From assembly GCA_035501495.1 (NCBI GenBank), contig DATJWB010000314.1, positions 1 through 64,000 on the forward strand: DNA of 64,000 bases. Direction: 5' to 3'. The DNA is from JAIQFL01 sp035501495. Lineage in GTDB: Bacteria > Acidobacteriota > Terriglobia > Bryobacterales > Bryobacteraceae. The position numbers were made by a program, and so were the translations under genes. Positions 7,311 to 15,858 of the stretch are shown here, piece after piece. The stretch's first letter is position 1. Each line of letters starts with the position of its first letter. The notes below the pieces were generated by a model. It was not told the DNA's origin and did not search any database. It was given only the letters and a program-made list of their open reading frames with translations.

Positions 7311-9442
7311 CCACGATGCTGATGAGAATCCTCCAGAACTGGCCGTGCCGCAGGCACTCTCGCCTGCCGCGCCCCGACTCCCCGGGAAGCTTGGATGGCT
7401 CCCGCTGTCAGACCAGCGCCGCTGCATACGTCACGATTTCCGCTCTCCTGCTCGCCGCTGCTCTGCAAGCCCAGCAAGTCGCGGCGCCTACCCCAGAGAC
7501 CACGGGCTCGCCCCGCGGCGATACCATGGGCGACTACAACATGACCCAATCCTTCGAAGTGGGCTACCGCTTCAAAGCGGTGGGCGGCGACGAAGGCATG
7601 TACCGCAGCGTGGACAACATCGGCAACGGCCTCCGCCTGTTGGGAAGCAGCTTCTCCCTCGACTCCAAGGACGGCCACGGCAAGTATTTCGACGAGATCC
7701 TGCTCAATACCATCGGGCTTGGCAACGACAACTATCAATCCGCGATTCTGAGAATTCAAAAGAACAGCCTCTATCGATACGACATGACCTGGAGGCTGGA
7801 CGCCTACTACAATCCCGGACTGACGATCGCCGGCGGATTGCATCTGGAGGACACCATCCGGCGCCTGCAGGACCACAACCTTCTCCTGCTGCCGCAATCC
7901 AAGATCCGCTTGAACCTGGGATACAGCCGCAACACGGAAGACGGACCGGCGCTCTCCACGGCCCAGGAGTTCGACGTCTCCGGTTCCGCCTACCCCGTGT
8001 TCACAAATGTGAAACGCCAGTGGAACGAGTACCGGCTGGGTGCGGATGCCGACCTTGCGGGTTTTAAATTCACCCTGATGCGGCGGTGGGATTTCTTCAA
8101 GGACGACACGCCTTTTACTTCGGCGGGAGTGGTGGGCGCCGGGACGGCTACCGATCAGACGGTGGTGCAGCAGTTCTCCCGCTCGCAACCGCTCCACGGC
8201 AGGAGCCCGGGGTGGTTCGGTAATGTGTTTTCGAGGCGAAAGCACTGGGGCGTGAATGCGCGCCTCACCTATGTGAGCGGCCGCAACGACTTCGCGTTGG
8301 ACGAATCGGCGGCGGGCATCGGCACCTTCGGCACCGCCGCCAGCCGCCAGATTGCGGTGGGCGGCGAGGCCAGGCGCCCGAATCTGGCCAGCGACTTCAG
8401 CCTCAGTATCTTTCCAACCGACCGTCTGAGCGTTGTCAATACCAGTTCTCTCTCGAGCGACCGGATCGACGGAAACTCCAGTTACTCGGAGTTCAACCTG
8501 GCCACCAATCTGGGGACTACCATCTACTTCCAGTACCTGGGAATCCGGACTCTGACCAACTCCACCGATTTGAACTACCGCGTGAGAAAGTGGATCGGCT
8601 TTTACGGCGGATATCACTATTCCGACCGTCACATCCGCACCATCGACGGCAGTAATGTGCCGGCGTTTGCGGGATCGTTCGGAGTCTTTCAATTCGATGT
8701 GAGCAACCACATGAATTCCGGGACGGCAGGGGTCCGCATCCGGCCGGTGGAACCTTTGACGATCAACCTGGACGGAGAGATTGCACGGGCATCTCATCCA
8801 CTTACCCCGGTCAGCGACAAGAACTACCACGCGATCAACGGCCGCGTGGAATACCGTTTGAAGCGCCTCCAGGTTTCTACGACCTATCGGCAGGTCTACA
8901 ATCTGAATCCGGCGCTTTCTTTCGCCACCTACAGTTCGCACTCACGCCAGTACAGCGCCAATGCTTCGTTCGCTCCCGCCAACTGGTTCTCCATCGATGC
9001 CAGCTACACCAAACTGCATTTGGACACCTTCGACGGCCTGCAATTCTTCGCCGCATTGCCCGGAACGCGGAATACCCTGCTGCAGGACACTTCGATCTAT
9101 ATCAGCAATATTCACGCGGCGAATCTGGGAGTGCGCTGGGGCATAGGCAAAATGGCGGACGTTTACGTGGGCTATACCATCACGAAAGATACAGGCGATG
9201 GCCGCGCCACGGCGGTGCCCGCCAGTGTGACGGACCCGCTCCAGGCGCTGCTGACATCCGTGCAGACCTTTCCGCTGACGTATGAATCTCCGTTGGCGCG
9301 GCTGTCGATCAAGATCACGCCCAAACTCCGCTGGAACGCCGCCTATCAGTTCTATGGATATTCCGAGCAGTTCGGCGTTCTGGGATATTACCAGAACTTT
9401 CACGCGCACACGGGGTATACCAGCGTGCTGTGGTCGTTCTGA
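7307..9442 (+). CDS. MtrB/PioB-like outer-membrane beta-barrel of an electron conduit
   Basis: 711 residues from the ATG at 7307, which overlaps the cytochrome stop as ATGA. After the signal core (AAYVTISALLLAAALQAQQ) the protein is a long series of alternating beta strands ending in '...SVLWSF', the terminal aromatic residue expected for an outer-membrane barrel. Position directly after a DmsE/MtrA-type decaheme cytochrome identifies it as the sheath porin of an MtrAB-like complex. Two oddities are visible. The ~30 residues between start codon and hydrophobic core (PCRRHSRLPRPDSPG) are encoded by a dispersed repeat arm. The mature protein seems free of cysteine, so it lacks the N-terminal CXXC found in Shewanella MtrB. 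The direction of electron flow cannot be deduced. Confidence 0.88.
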   Translation: MTTMLMRILQNWPCRRHSRLPRPDSPGSLDGSRCQTSAAAYVTISALLLAAALQAQQVAAPTPETTGSPRGDTMGDYNMTQSFEVGYRFKAVGGDEGMYRSVDNIGNGLRLLGSSFSLDSKDGHGKYFDEILLNTIGLGNDNYQSAILRIQKNSLYRYDMTWRLDAYYNPGLTIAGGLHLEDTIRRLQDHNLLLLPQSKIRLNLGYSRNTEDGPALSTAQEFDVSGSAYPVFTNVKRQWNEYRLGADADLAGFKFTLMRRWDFFKDDTPFTSAGVVGAGTATDQTVVQQFSRSQPLHGRSPGWFGNVFSRRKHWGVNARLTYVSGRNDFALDESAAGIGTFGTAASRQIAVGGEARRPNLASDFSLSIFPTDRLSVVNTSSLSSDRIDGNSSYSEFNLATNLGTTIYFQYLGIRTLTNSTDLNYRVRKWIGFYGGYHYSDRHIRTIDGSNVPAFAGSFGVFQFDVSNHMNSGTAGVRIRPVEPLTINLDGEIARASHPLTPVSDKNYHAINGRVEYRLKRLQVSTTYRQVYNLNPALSFATYSSHSRQYSANASFAPANWFSIDASYTKLHLDTFDGLQFFAALPGTRNTLLQDTSIYISNIHAANLGVRWGIGKMADVYVGYTITKDTGDGRATAVPASVTDPLQALLTSVQTFPLTYESPLARLSIKITPKLRWNAAYQFYGYSEQFGVLGYYQNFHAHTGYTSVLWSF
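7343..7398 (+). repeat. Dispersed repeat arm inside the signal-peptide region of the barrel gene
   Basis: The sequence 'GCCGCAGGCACTCTCGCCTG' and the following 'CCGCGCCCCGACTCCCCGGG' align with the arm consensus seen at 15784-15842 on the opposite strand. Only one arm is present. It sits between the start codon of the MtrB-like gene and the hydrophobic core of its signal peptide, in an open frame. Confidence 0.65.
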
Positions 9443-9462
9443 GGCCCCTCGAGTAAGCATTC

Positions 9463-10872
9463 CTATCCCCGGTTCGCCAGGATCACCACCGCGATGATGA
9501 TCACCAGCAGGCCCACGATAAGAATGAAGACGATCTTGGGGCTTCCTCCCGATTTCCGTTCCGGAATCGGCCTGCTCTCCGTGCGTGACGAAACAGTCCG
9601 AGGATCGGAGAGCGGCTGATCGCTGTTCAGGCGGTGCATCAGGTCGCGGACCACCGCAGATTCAGGATGCTCCACGTTTAGTGCGCGGAGCAGCGAGAGC
9701 GCGCGGGGCTTGTCCTGCCGTTCGTACGCATCCAGGGCTTGCAGATACCTGGAGGTGAACGAGCTCTGCGCAGGCACCACGTGCAGATCGCGCAGAAACT
9801 CCTGCACCACGTCCACCGAAACCACAAAGTTCAGATTCTGGGTGCGCTCGCCATCCACGGTGAAGGTCGCCAGGCCGACCACTCTTCCGGTGTCGGTAAA
9901 CGCCGGGCCGCCGCTGTTGCCGGGGCTGATCGATGCGTCGGTCTGGATGGCCTTCCACTTCTCCTCGGAGACTTCCTTAATCCCGCTGACGTGGCCAACC
10001 GTGTAGGTGGGGTCGAGGCGGCTGGCCTGCGAGAATGAGGATTCGAAGGCCAGTTCTCCCGGGAATCCCATGATGAACAGATCGGCTCCGGTCTGCACGC
10101 CACCGGCATCCAGTCCGGACGCCAAAGGGAGGGTCGGAAAATCGTCGCCATCCATCTTGCAGATGGCCACGTCCTTGCCGGGCGTCGGCTTTCCGACCTT
10201 TTCCAGCTTGCAGGCCTTGCGAAAGATCTCCACGTTGTCGCCGGACCCCGTGTAGCCGACCACCGCAAACACTTCGCTCTTCAAGTCGGCTACCCGGGCG
10301 GTTTTCGTGTGGCGCTCCACCAGCACTTTGCGGAAGCGCGCCTTGTCCTCATCGCTTAGAGTCGTCCCGGGGAGAACTGATGCCAGCCCCGTCTCCAGTT
10401 CGGTGGTATCCGCATCCACCAGGCTTTTGACGGACGCCACCAGCGCGCCCTTGATCTCCTCCTCGTCCGGCTCCACAACGTGGGCGTTGGTTACCACGTA
10501 GCCATCGGGCGTAATCACCAGGCCACTGCCCAGGCTCTTGGCCTTGGTTTTCACCGAGCGGGTCTTACCGTTGTTCACCAGATAATTCCCGGGATCCGCC
10601 AACAGCGTGGAGTAGACGGTGGAAAGTGCCTGCTCGCGAGATGCCTGCGGCGGCATGCGCCTTTGCGCATCGGCGTGAAGCCGCTTGGTATCTACATCAA
10701 AGTCCGCGACATCGACGGTGGCCTCGTAATCGGTGTTGATGTTCACGGTGCCGGGCTTGGCTCGCCACGCGACCTGGACTCCGGAGAGCCTGCTGTACCC
10801 GGTCTGTGGAGCGCGCCGGCACGCTGTTGTCAGCGCAGCCAGCAGGAGTACGGCGGTGAGAACACGACGCAT
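9463..10872 (-). CDS. Trypsin-like serine protease with lipobox and C-terminal membrane anchor
   Basis: 469 residues. The N-terminus is a lipoprotein signal (LLLAALTTAC, Cys18). A chymotrypsin-fold domain follows with a full candidate triad: His131 in 'VVTNAHVVEP', Asp234 in 'PGKDVAICKM' and Ser320 in 'ISPGNSGGPAF'. The spacing between His and Asp (about 103 residues) is much longer than in HtrA/DegP, where it is about 30, so a charged helical insert of roughly 70 residues (about 135-205) lies between them. There is no PDZ domain; instead a helical region (about 375-415) and a C-terminal TM (about 446-466) follow. It is the last gene of the tubulin-like/Hsp70 cluster, 21 bases after the preceding lipoprotein gene. 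It probably acts at the periplasmic membrane face on cluster partners or an unknown substrate. Confidence 0.85.
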   Translation of the reverse strand: MRRVLTAVLLLAALTTACRRAPQTGYSRLSGVQVAWRAKPGTVNINTDYEATVDVADFDVDTKRLHADAQRRMPPQASREQALSTVYSTLLADPGNYLVNNGKTRSVKTKAKSLGSGLVITPDGYVVTNAHVVEPDEEEIKGALVASVKSLVDADTTELETGLASVLPGTTLSDEDKARFRKVLVERHTKTARVADLKSEVFAVVGYTGSGDNVEIFRKACKLEKVGKPTPGKDVAICKMDGDDFPTLPLASGLDAGGVQTGADLFIMGFPGELAFESSFSQASRLDPTYTVGHVSGIKEVSEEKWKAIQTDASISPGNSGGPAFTDTGRVVGLATFTVDGERTQNLNFVVSVDVVQEFLRDLHVVPAQSSFTSRYLQALDAYERQDKPRALSLLRALNVEHPESAVVRDLMHRLNSDQPLSDPRTVSSRTESRPIPERKSGGSPKIVFILIVGLLVIIIAVVILANRG

Positions 10873-10893
10873 GCGAGGAACCTCATTCCGGCA

Positions 10894-11970
10894 TTAGTAA
10901 GACCTGTAGTCGTACAGCACGACCTCGGCTTTCTCAATCACTTCGTTGTTCGAATCCACCAGGCCGCGCCTTTCCACGCGGGCGATCAGTCCATGCTGAT
11001 TACGCGCCATCGCAGGCTCGGTGCGGGAGCCCGCGCTATGCCGGCCGTCGGTGTATTTCTCATTCGGCTTGGGTTCGAGGAGGCGATATCCGGCGGCATC
11101 CAGCAGCGAGTCGAGCGCAGCCTCGGCGGCCGTGTTCCGCTTCCGGTGCTTTCGGAAGTCATCGTCGGCCGCCTGAAGAGCCAGCCTCGAGAGGGTCTTG
11201 GCCAGGCTCCGGTAACGCGCCCTCGCGGCCTGGGAATCCGCGTGCCCCTCCAGATGCGAGAGCACGCGTTCCAACTCCCGAATCTGGTTCTCGACTTCAT
11301 CGGGGATTTTGCCGAGAGCGACAAAGCAGTCCTTCACGAACTTCACAAACCGCGCAATCTCCGACTGGATGGCCTCCACCTCGCGTGGCATGCGCGCCGC
11401 GGCAACTTCGGCGTTCGGAGCAGGCTCCGGCGGATTCGGGAAAACCAGAAGGTCGGAAACACTCTGCACCGTGCGCTCGAGGTCGTGGATGGTGTGGTGC
11501 AGCGCCGCCGAATCGTTCCCCGATGCCTTCTGCATGTTCCACGCGAAGTACGCGACTCCCGCCGCCATGAGAAGAGCCAGGAGTGACGCCGTGAGACCGA
11601 CGAGGGGAAGCACGCCGGAAGGGTCCCGGTGCGCATCAATCACCGCCAAACGCACAACGTGATCCGGGCCGCCATCGCCCCGCAGTTCGAGCCATGCCTG
11701 CGTTCCTGCCGGAACTTCAACCGATGCCGAACAGGGCCGGGCGTCGCCGCCGGACACGATCGAGCATTTCCAGGTTTCGCGGCTGATGACCTCCATCTTC
11801 TTCGGCCAGGCGTCCAGATAGTCCGGCTTTGCCGCACATGCCGCTCCAGGATCGCACACGATGGTGATCGGCTGGGTGACGCCGGCGGAAGCCACGGCAT
11901 CCTCGCGGCAGCCCGTAAGCCCGGCGGCTGCCAGAAGCACCAGGCCGTAGGCCGCCACTTCCCGGATCAC
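10894..11970 (-). CDS. Cluster lipoprotein with TM and coiled-coil domain
   Basis: 358 residues from the GTG at 11968-11970, whose GTGA overlaps the stop of the Hsp70 gene. This choice gives a lipoprotein signal (LVLLAAAGLTGC, Cys21); an upstream in-frame start would bury it. Residues about 22-115 form a small cysteine-containing extracytoplasmic domain (Cys39, 45, 69, 80). A strong TM spans about 120-144 (LVGLTASLLALLMAAGVAYF), followed by a helical, probably coiled-coil region (about 150-290) and a C-terminal 'YDYRSY' end. If the lipid anchor is outside, the coiled coil would face the cytoplasm and could contact the ATPases encoded upstream. No family is recognised. Confidence 0.75.
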   Translation of the reverse strand: MIREVAAYGLVLLAAAGLTGCREDAVASAGVTQPITIVCDPGAACAAKPDYLDAWPKKMEVISRETWKCSIVSGGDARPCSASVEVPAGTQAWLELRGDGGPDHVVRLAVIDAHRDPSGVLPLVGLTASLLALLMAAGVAYFAWNMQKASGNDSAALHHTIHDLERTVQSVSDLLVFPNPPEPAPNAEVAAARMPREVEAIQSEIARFVKFVKDCFVALGKIPDEVENQIRELERVLSHLEGHADSQAARARYRSLAKTLSRLALQAADDDFRKHRKRNTAAEAALDSLLDAAGYRLLEPKPNEKYTDGRHSAGSRTEPAMARNQHGLIARVERRGLVDSNNEVIEKAEVVLYDYRSY

Positions 11971-14684
11971 CGAAGCCCTCCGCCCGCCCGCTGCCGGAAG
12001 GAAATGGCCTGGCCACCGGAACCCACTCCGGCAACTTCGAGCGCAAATGCCGGCGTCAGCGTGAGACGCAGGGTCCACCAGTCCGAGGATGGGTCGGCCT
12101 GCCGCTCAGGCTCCCATGTGCCGAGCTTCTGGAGATACGGATTCCGCGTTCCGTCGCGGTTCACACGGCGGTCCTCCACGCCCAGGTTTTCCCAAAGCAC
12201 GATCACATCGCTGCCGTTCCACACGTTGGGCACCTCGCGGGCCAGCCCGGAGGGCGAGATAGGGCAATCCAGCGGGATCACCGGCAGAAACCGCCCCACA
12301 TCGTCGTCCAGCAGCCCGATTTGCGAAGTGGTCCGCTGCGATTCTCTAGGCAGCACCAGGCGGCGCATCCGGCTGCGAGCCATGGAACGCGACAGGCAGG
12401 CGCCGCGCACCACGCATTCCTTCGGGTCTTCGGCGCGATAAATCGTGGCCGGCAGCAGGGAATGCAGGGTCTCCCGCACCACCGGAAGGAACGTGGTCTT
12501 CCCCGAAAGATGGATATACTTCAACGGCGGCATCCCGGCGATCGTCTGCCTGAGGCGCTCCGCGATCCGCGCCACCTCGGCCCGGGTATGTGTGAGGAAC
12601 GCTTTCTGCAATGGGAGGCCTCCGGCTGTCTCCAGGTCCTGAGGCTCGAACGCCTTGGTGGCAGGCGGTTCGTCCGGCTTGCGGGAAATGGCGCGCAGCA
12701 GCAGCGTGTCCAGATCGCGCGAAGACGCCCGGTCTTCGCTGAGGCTGGCTTTCAGACGCTCGGCCCACTCGCGCAGCGCCGCATCGTTGCGCAGGATATC
12801 CGGCGTGGAGGCGCCCTTCACCGAGTGACCGGCCAGGTCGAACCCGGGGTACTTCGTCGCCAGAATGTGCTGGCACCGTGACTTGATCTGCTCCACCAGG
12901 AAGTCCGTGAGATTCTCGCCGCCGAAACGCTCGCCCCACGACGCCACGATCTCGGGCTGAATCTGCACCGCATTTCCGTTCCGCTGATGATTCACCCGCA
13001 CCACCGTCACGTCCGTGGTGCCGCCGCCCAGGTCGAAGGCCGCTACGGTGTAGCCGGCATCTTTAGGATTCTTGGCCATTTCGTCGAAGAAGGGCACCAG
13101 CGCGGCGATCGGCTCCTGCAGAAAATGGATCCGGGCATCCTGTCCAAAGGCCTCTTCGAGCGCGAAGCGCAGATTGCGGTACTGGCGGATGGAACACACC
13201 GCCGGGTGGGTGAGGATGAACTCGTGGAAGGTCGCGCCCTTCTGCCGCTCGGCCGCCACCCGGACATGGTGCAGGTAATCGCGCGCCGCCAGCCGAGCCT
13301 CGCGGTAGACCCAGTCGGCGGACGTCAGGGGGCGGATGCGCAGCGGCCAGGTGGTCTCGCCCAATTGCTGTTTCAGACGCGTGACGGTGCTGCTGGCCAC
13401 CTTCTCATCCACCGCCGCCTGGTTCTTCACGCGCACGCCGGTCTCGATATCCGGGAATTTGCCGTTCAGGTCGAGATAGCGGACGATCGTGGGATCGGTG
13501 GTGCTGCTGCCGTCCAGCGGGATGCTCTCGAATTCAGCGCCATTTTCAAGCACCGCGCAACACGTGTTGCTGGTCCCGAAATCGATGGCGATAATGCCGT
13601 CGAAATCGCGGAGCTCCCGCACCTCGATCGACACCTTGTACGACTGGCGCAGAAGCTCGGGACAATTGGTTCGGACCTCCAGCGTCAGCGGGTGGAGGCC
13701 GGGCTTGAGAGATTCCAGGTTCAGCTCGAATTCCACCTCGCAGGCATCGCCTCCGGCGACGGTCTGGGGCAGCGGCGAGATTTGCAGCGCCTCCAGCGCC
13801 GGCGCCGTCTTGAGCGCTGCCAGCGTGACGCCTTCCAGGCGGATCGGGGCGTTCATCCGGCCGCCCTGCGGATCGTCCTCGGACCGGTTGCAAAATGCGA
13901 ACTTGAGCTTCTGTTTGTCGGTCCGCATCAGGATCGGAGGAGGCAGGTTCTCTCCGGTCCATCGAAGTTCGGGATGATTGCGGACCAGGAAATTCAGCGG
14001 CAGCAGCGTGGTTTTTGGTCCGTGGGCATCGTCGTAATCGACGGCCAGCTCACCGCTCTTGCGGTCCAGCGTGGAGATCCGCTCCGGATCCACGTCGAGC
14101 GACACCGGGACCAGCGATTCCGGAGATGCGATCACCGGCTGTACGGGACGATCGACGAGCGTCATCCAATGAAAACCGGAATTCCGAACCCCGAGGATTC
14201 GCAGACTGCCGGAGTACGGACGAAATCTCAACTCGATGCGTTGGCGGGCCGCGCGCCTTGGATCGGTCCAGATCACCAATTCGTCAGGCTCGGTGGTGAG
14301 CCCGGGCTTTTCGGGAATGGCCATCAACAGCGAAGAAGCGCTGCCCGCCGGGGTGTCCACCTGCATGAGGAAGGAAGACGGCGCCGCCATCTGGAATGTG
14401 GCCGCACGCCCGTAAAACAGCGACGTGGAGTGAGGCGGCACCGCGGCGGGCGTCTGGCCGAGAAGTGTGACCCAATCGGGCCGGCGGATTTGCTGGATGG
14501 GAAGCGTGCCGCAAGTGGGGTTGAAGAGCCGGAATCCCACGTTGGGCGCGATCTGGCCGACATGCAGGACCGAGGGGATCACTTCCAGCCGCAATTGTGC
14601 CACGGGCCTCCCGCAGTTGCCGCAGTAGGCGTCGTCGGAGGCACATTCCCAGGCGGAGCAGGAAGGGCAGAGCTGCTCAGGCAT
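11967..14684 (-). CDS. Zinc-ribbon-fused Hsp70/actin-fold ATPase
   Basis: 905 residues. The N-terminus is a zinc ribbon (Cys6, Cys9, Cys21, Cys24 in 'LCPSC...YCGNCG'). Residues about 30-360 look like beta-sandwich domains with repeated 'LEVR/LNLES' strands. An Hsp70-type ATPase core then starts with 'IIAIDFGTSNTCCAV' (about 365-379, phosphate-1 loop) and has 'VAAFDLGGGTTDVTVV' (about 547-562, phosphate-2 loop) and 'GERFGGENLTDFL'. The adenosine region reads 'IHLSGKTTF', differing from the canonical GGxxR of DnaK. A C-terminal beta region replaces the usual substrate-binding domain. It overlaps the preceding gene by 8 bases and the next by 4 (GTGA), so it is part of one operon. No DnaJ or GrpE gene is nearby. 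Chaperone, remodelling or filament function is inference only. Confidence 0.85.
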   Translation of the reverse strand: MPEQLCPSCSAWECASDDAYCGNCGRPVAQLRLEVIPSVLHVGQIAPNVGFRLFNPTCGTLPIQQIRRPDWVTLLGQTPAAVPPHSTSLFYGRAATFQMAAPSSFLMQVDTPAGSASSLLMAIPEKPGLTTEPDELVIWTDPRRAARQRIELRFRPYSGSLRILGVRNSGFHWMTLVDRPVQPVIASPESLVPVSLDVDPERISTLDRKSGELAVDYDDAHGPKTTLLPLNFLVRNHPELRWTGENLPPPILMRTDKQKLKFAFCNRSEDDPQGGRMNAPIRLEGVTLAALKTAPALEALQISPLPQTVAGGDACEVEFELNLESLKPGLHPLTLEVRTNCPELLRQSYKVSIEVRELRDFDGIIAIDFGTSNTCCAVLENGAEFESIPLDGSSTTDPTIVRYLDLNGKFPDIETGVRVKNQAAVDEKVASSTVTRLKQQLGETTWPLRIRPLTSADWVYREARLAARDYLHHVRVAAERQKGATFHEFILTHPAVCSIRQYRNLRFALEEAFGQDARIHFLQEPIAALVPFFDEMAKNPKDAGYTVAAFDLGGGTTDVTVVRVNHQRNGNAVQIQPEIVASWGERFGGENLTDFLVEQIKSRCQHILATKYPGFDLAGHSVKGASTPDILRNDAALREWAERLKASLSEDRASSRDLDTLLLRAISRKPDEPPATKAFEPQDLETAGGLPLQKAFLTHTRAEVARIAERLRQTIAGMPPLKYIHLSGKTTFLPVVRETLHSLLPATIYRAEDPKECVVRGACLSRSMARSRMRRLVLPRESQRTTSQIGLLDDDVGRFLPVIPLDCPISPSGLAREVPNVWNGSDVIVLWENLGVEDRRVNRDGTRNPYLQKLGTWEPERQADPSSDWWTLRLTLTPAFALEVAGVGSGGQAISFRQRAGGGLR

Positions 14685-15858
14685 CGGCCTGCACCTCGCC
14701 CGGCGCGGCCAGGATCCAACTGTCGCCCTGGGATTGCAGCAGCGCGGCGCGCGTGACGCGCAGGTTCGCGCCTACTGCCGTTTCGGGGTACTGGAAGACG
14801 CCCTTGAACGATTCGCGCTCGCTCGCGAGGTCCTGGGTGAACCACGGCAGGGCGTAACACTTCCCGCCGCGCGCCACCATCAGGTACCAGCCGAAATCCT
14901 CCTTTTCGAAACGAAGCGTGATGTTCTTGTGAAACTGCCATTCCTCGTGATTCGTGCAGGAAATCCGCACGTATGGATAGCGGCTGTCGAACTGGTCGCG
15001 GGCGGCTCGGTCCGGAGAGGTGCGGGCCACGTGGTAAGCTTCCACGAGTTCGTCCTTGGGCAGGACGGGCCGTGGAGCAGCGGCAGACGGAGATGCATTT
15101 GGCTTAGGAGCGCCCGAGCGGACGATGACCCGGGCTTGCGATCCAAGCGTCCGCGGCGGCTTGGCTTCGGGAGGCTCCCGCATGGGAGGAAGCTGCGCCT
15201 CCTTCATGGGCGGAGGCTGCTCCCTCACTCGGGCATCCTGCGGAGCGGGGGCCGGCGGCCGGCTGGCGCGGGCCGCCAGTTCCTCGTAACGGGACCGCGC
15301 GCGGGATGCCTGATTTTTGATCGCGTACACCTGGTCCGCGAGTGAGTCGAGTTGGGGTCCTGGGGCCAGGCTGGTTTTCAATCGCCACGCCGTGAATGCC
15401 AGTGCCAGTATCGAGAAGCTCGAAATCGCGATCAGGCCGTACCACAGAGGCTGGAGCGGATCGCTGAAATGCGGCGGCACAATCGGGATCGACTGAGCCT
15501 GCGCCCGTGCCGGCGCCGGGTTGTCGGGCTGGGTTTGATCGGGGACCGTGCTCTGGTCCGGGTGCGTAACACCGGCCGGCGTTTTCGGTGACGGGAGCGG
15601 CTGACTGGTCTTGGTGCCCTCTTTCTTGACGGTCGGCTGCGGCTGCTTGGGAGGCGGGGGAGTATCTTGGGCAGCCATGGAAAAACAGAAGAATATTGCG
15701 AGTACGATGTGGCGCAGGCAGCCTTGCCTGCCGCGCCGGCACTCCTGGCGACGCTTTTTGGCCGCCACAAACCCTGTGCCGGCTGGCGTCCAAAAAGCGT
15801 CCCGATGAGTCGGGACGCGGCAGGCAGGAGTGCCTGCGCCACATGGCGTGCTAGGCAC
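14677..15858 (-). CDS. Cluster membrane protein with Pro-rich linker; N-terminus supplied by a repeat element
   Basis: 393 residues from the GTG at 15856-15858, which overlaps the stop of the large ATPase gene. Residues 1-50 are encoded by an inverted-repeat element. A hydrophobic segment (about 51-62, IVLAIFFCFS), probably a signal peptide or anchor, follows, then a Pro/Gln/Thr-rich linker, a clear TM (about 138-160, LIAISSFSILALAFTAWRL), a helical region, a second Pro-rich stretch and a C-terminal globular domain (about 270-393, with 'YVRISCTNHEEWQFHKN'). No start codon lies between the element and the hydrophobic core. An alternative GTG at 15766-15768, inside the element, would give a 36-residue Arg/Lys-rich signal region. 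Function unknown; likely the membrane anchor for the neighbouring ATPases. Confidence 0.7.
   Translation of the reverse strand: MPSTPCGAGTPACRVPTHRDAFWTPAGTGFVAAKKRRQECRRGRQGCLRHIVLAIFFCFSMAAQDTPPPPKQPQPTVKKEGTKTSQPLPSPKTPAGVTHPDQSTVPDQTQPDNPAPARAQAQSIPIVPPHFSDPLQPLWYGLIAISSFSILALAFTAWRLKTSLAPGPQLDSLADQVYAIKNQASRARSRYEELAARASRPPAPAPQDARVREQPPPMKEAQLPPMREPPEAKPPRTLGSQARVIVRSGAPKPNASPSAAAPRPVLPKDELVEAYHVARTSPDRAARDQFDSRYPYVRISCTNHEEWQFHKNITLRFEKEDFGWYLMVARGGKCYALPWFTQDLASERESFKGVFQYPETAVGANLRVTRAALLQSQGDSWILAAPGEVQADA
15709..15842. repeat. Full-length inverted-repeat element (MITE/REP-like)
   Basis: 134 bases made of two arms of roughly 58 bases that are imperfect reverse complements, separated by a loop of about 18 bases. 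The left arm starts 'GTGGCGCAGGCAGCCTTGCC' and the right arm ends 'GGCAGGAGTGCCTGCGCCAC'. Inside the arms are complementary 'GACGCTTTTTGG' and 'CCAAAAAGCGTC' blocks. It contains no gene of its own and would form a long hairpin in RNA or single-stranded DNA. All three minus-strand frames through it are open. It sits at the junction of two cluster genes and codes for the N-terminus of the downstream one. Confidence 0.85.
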
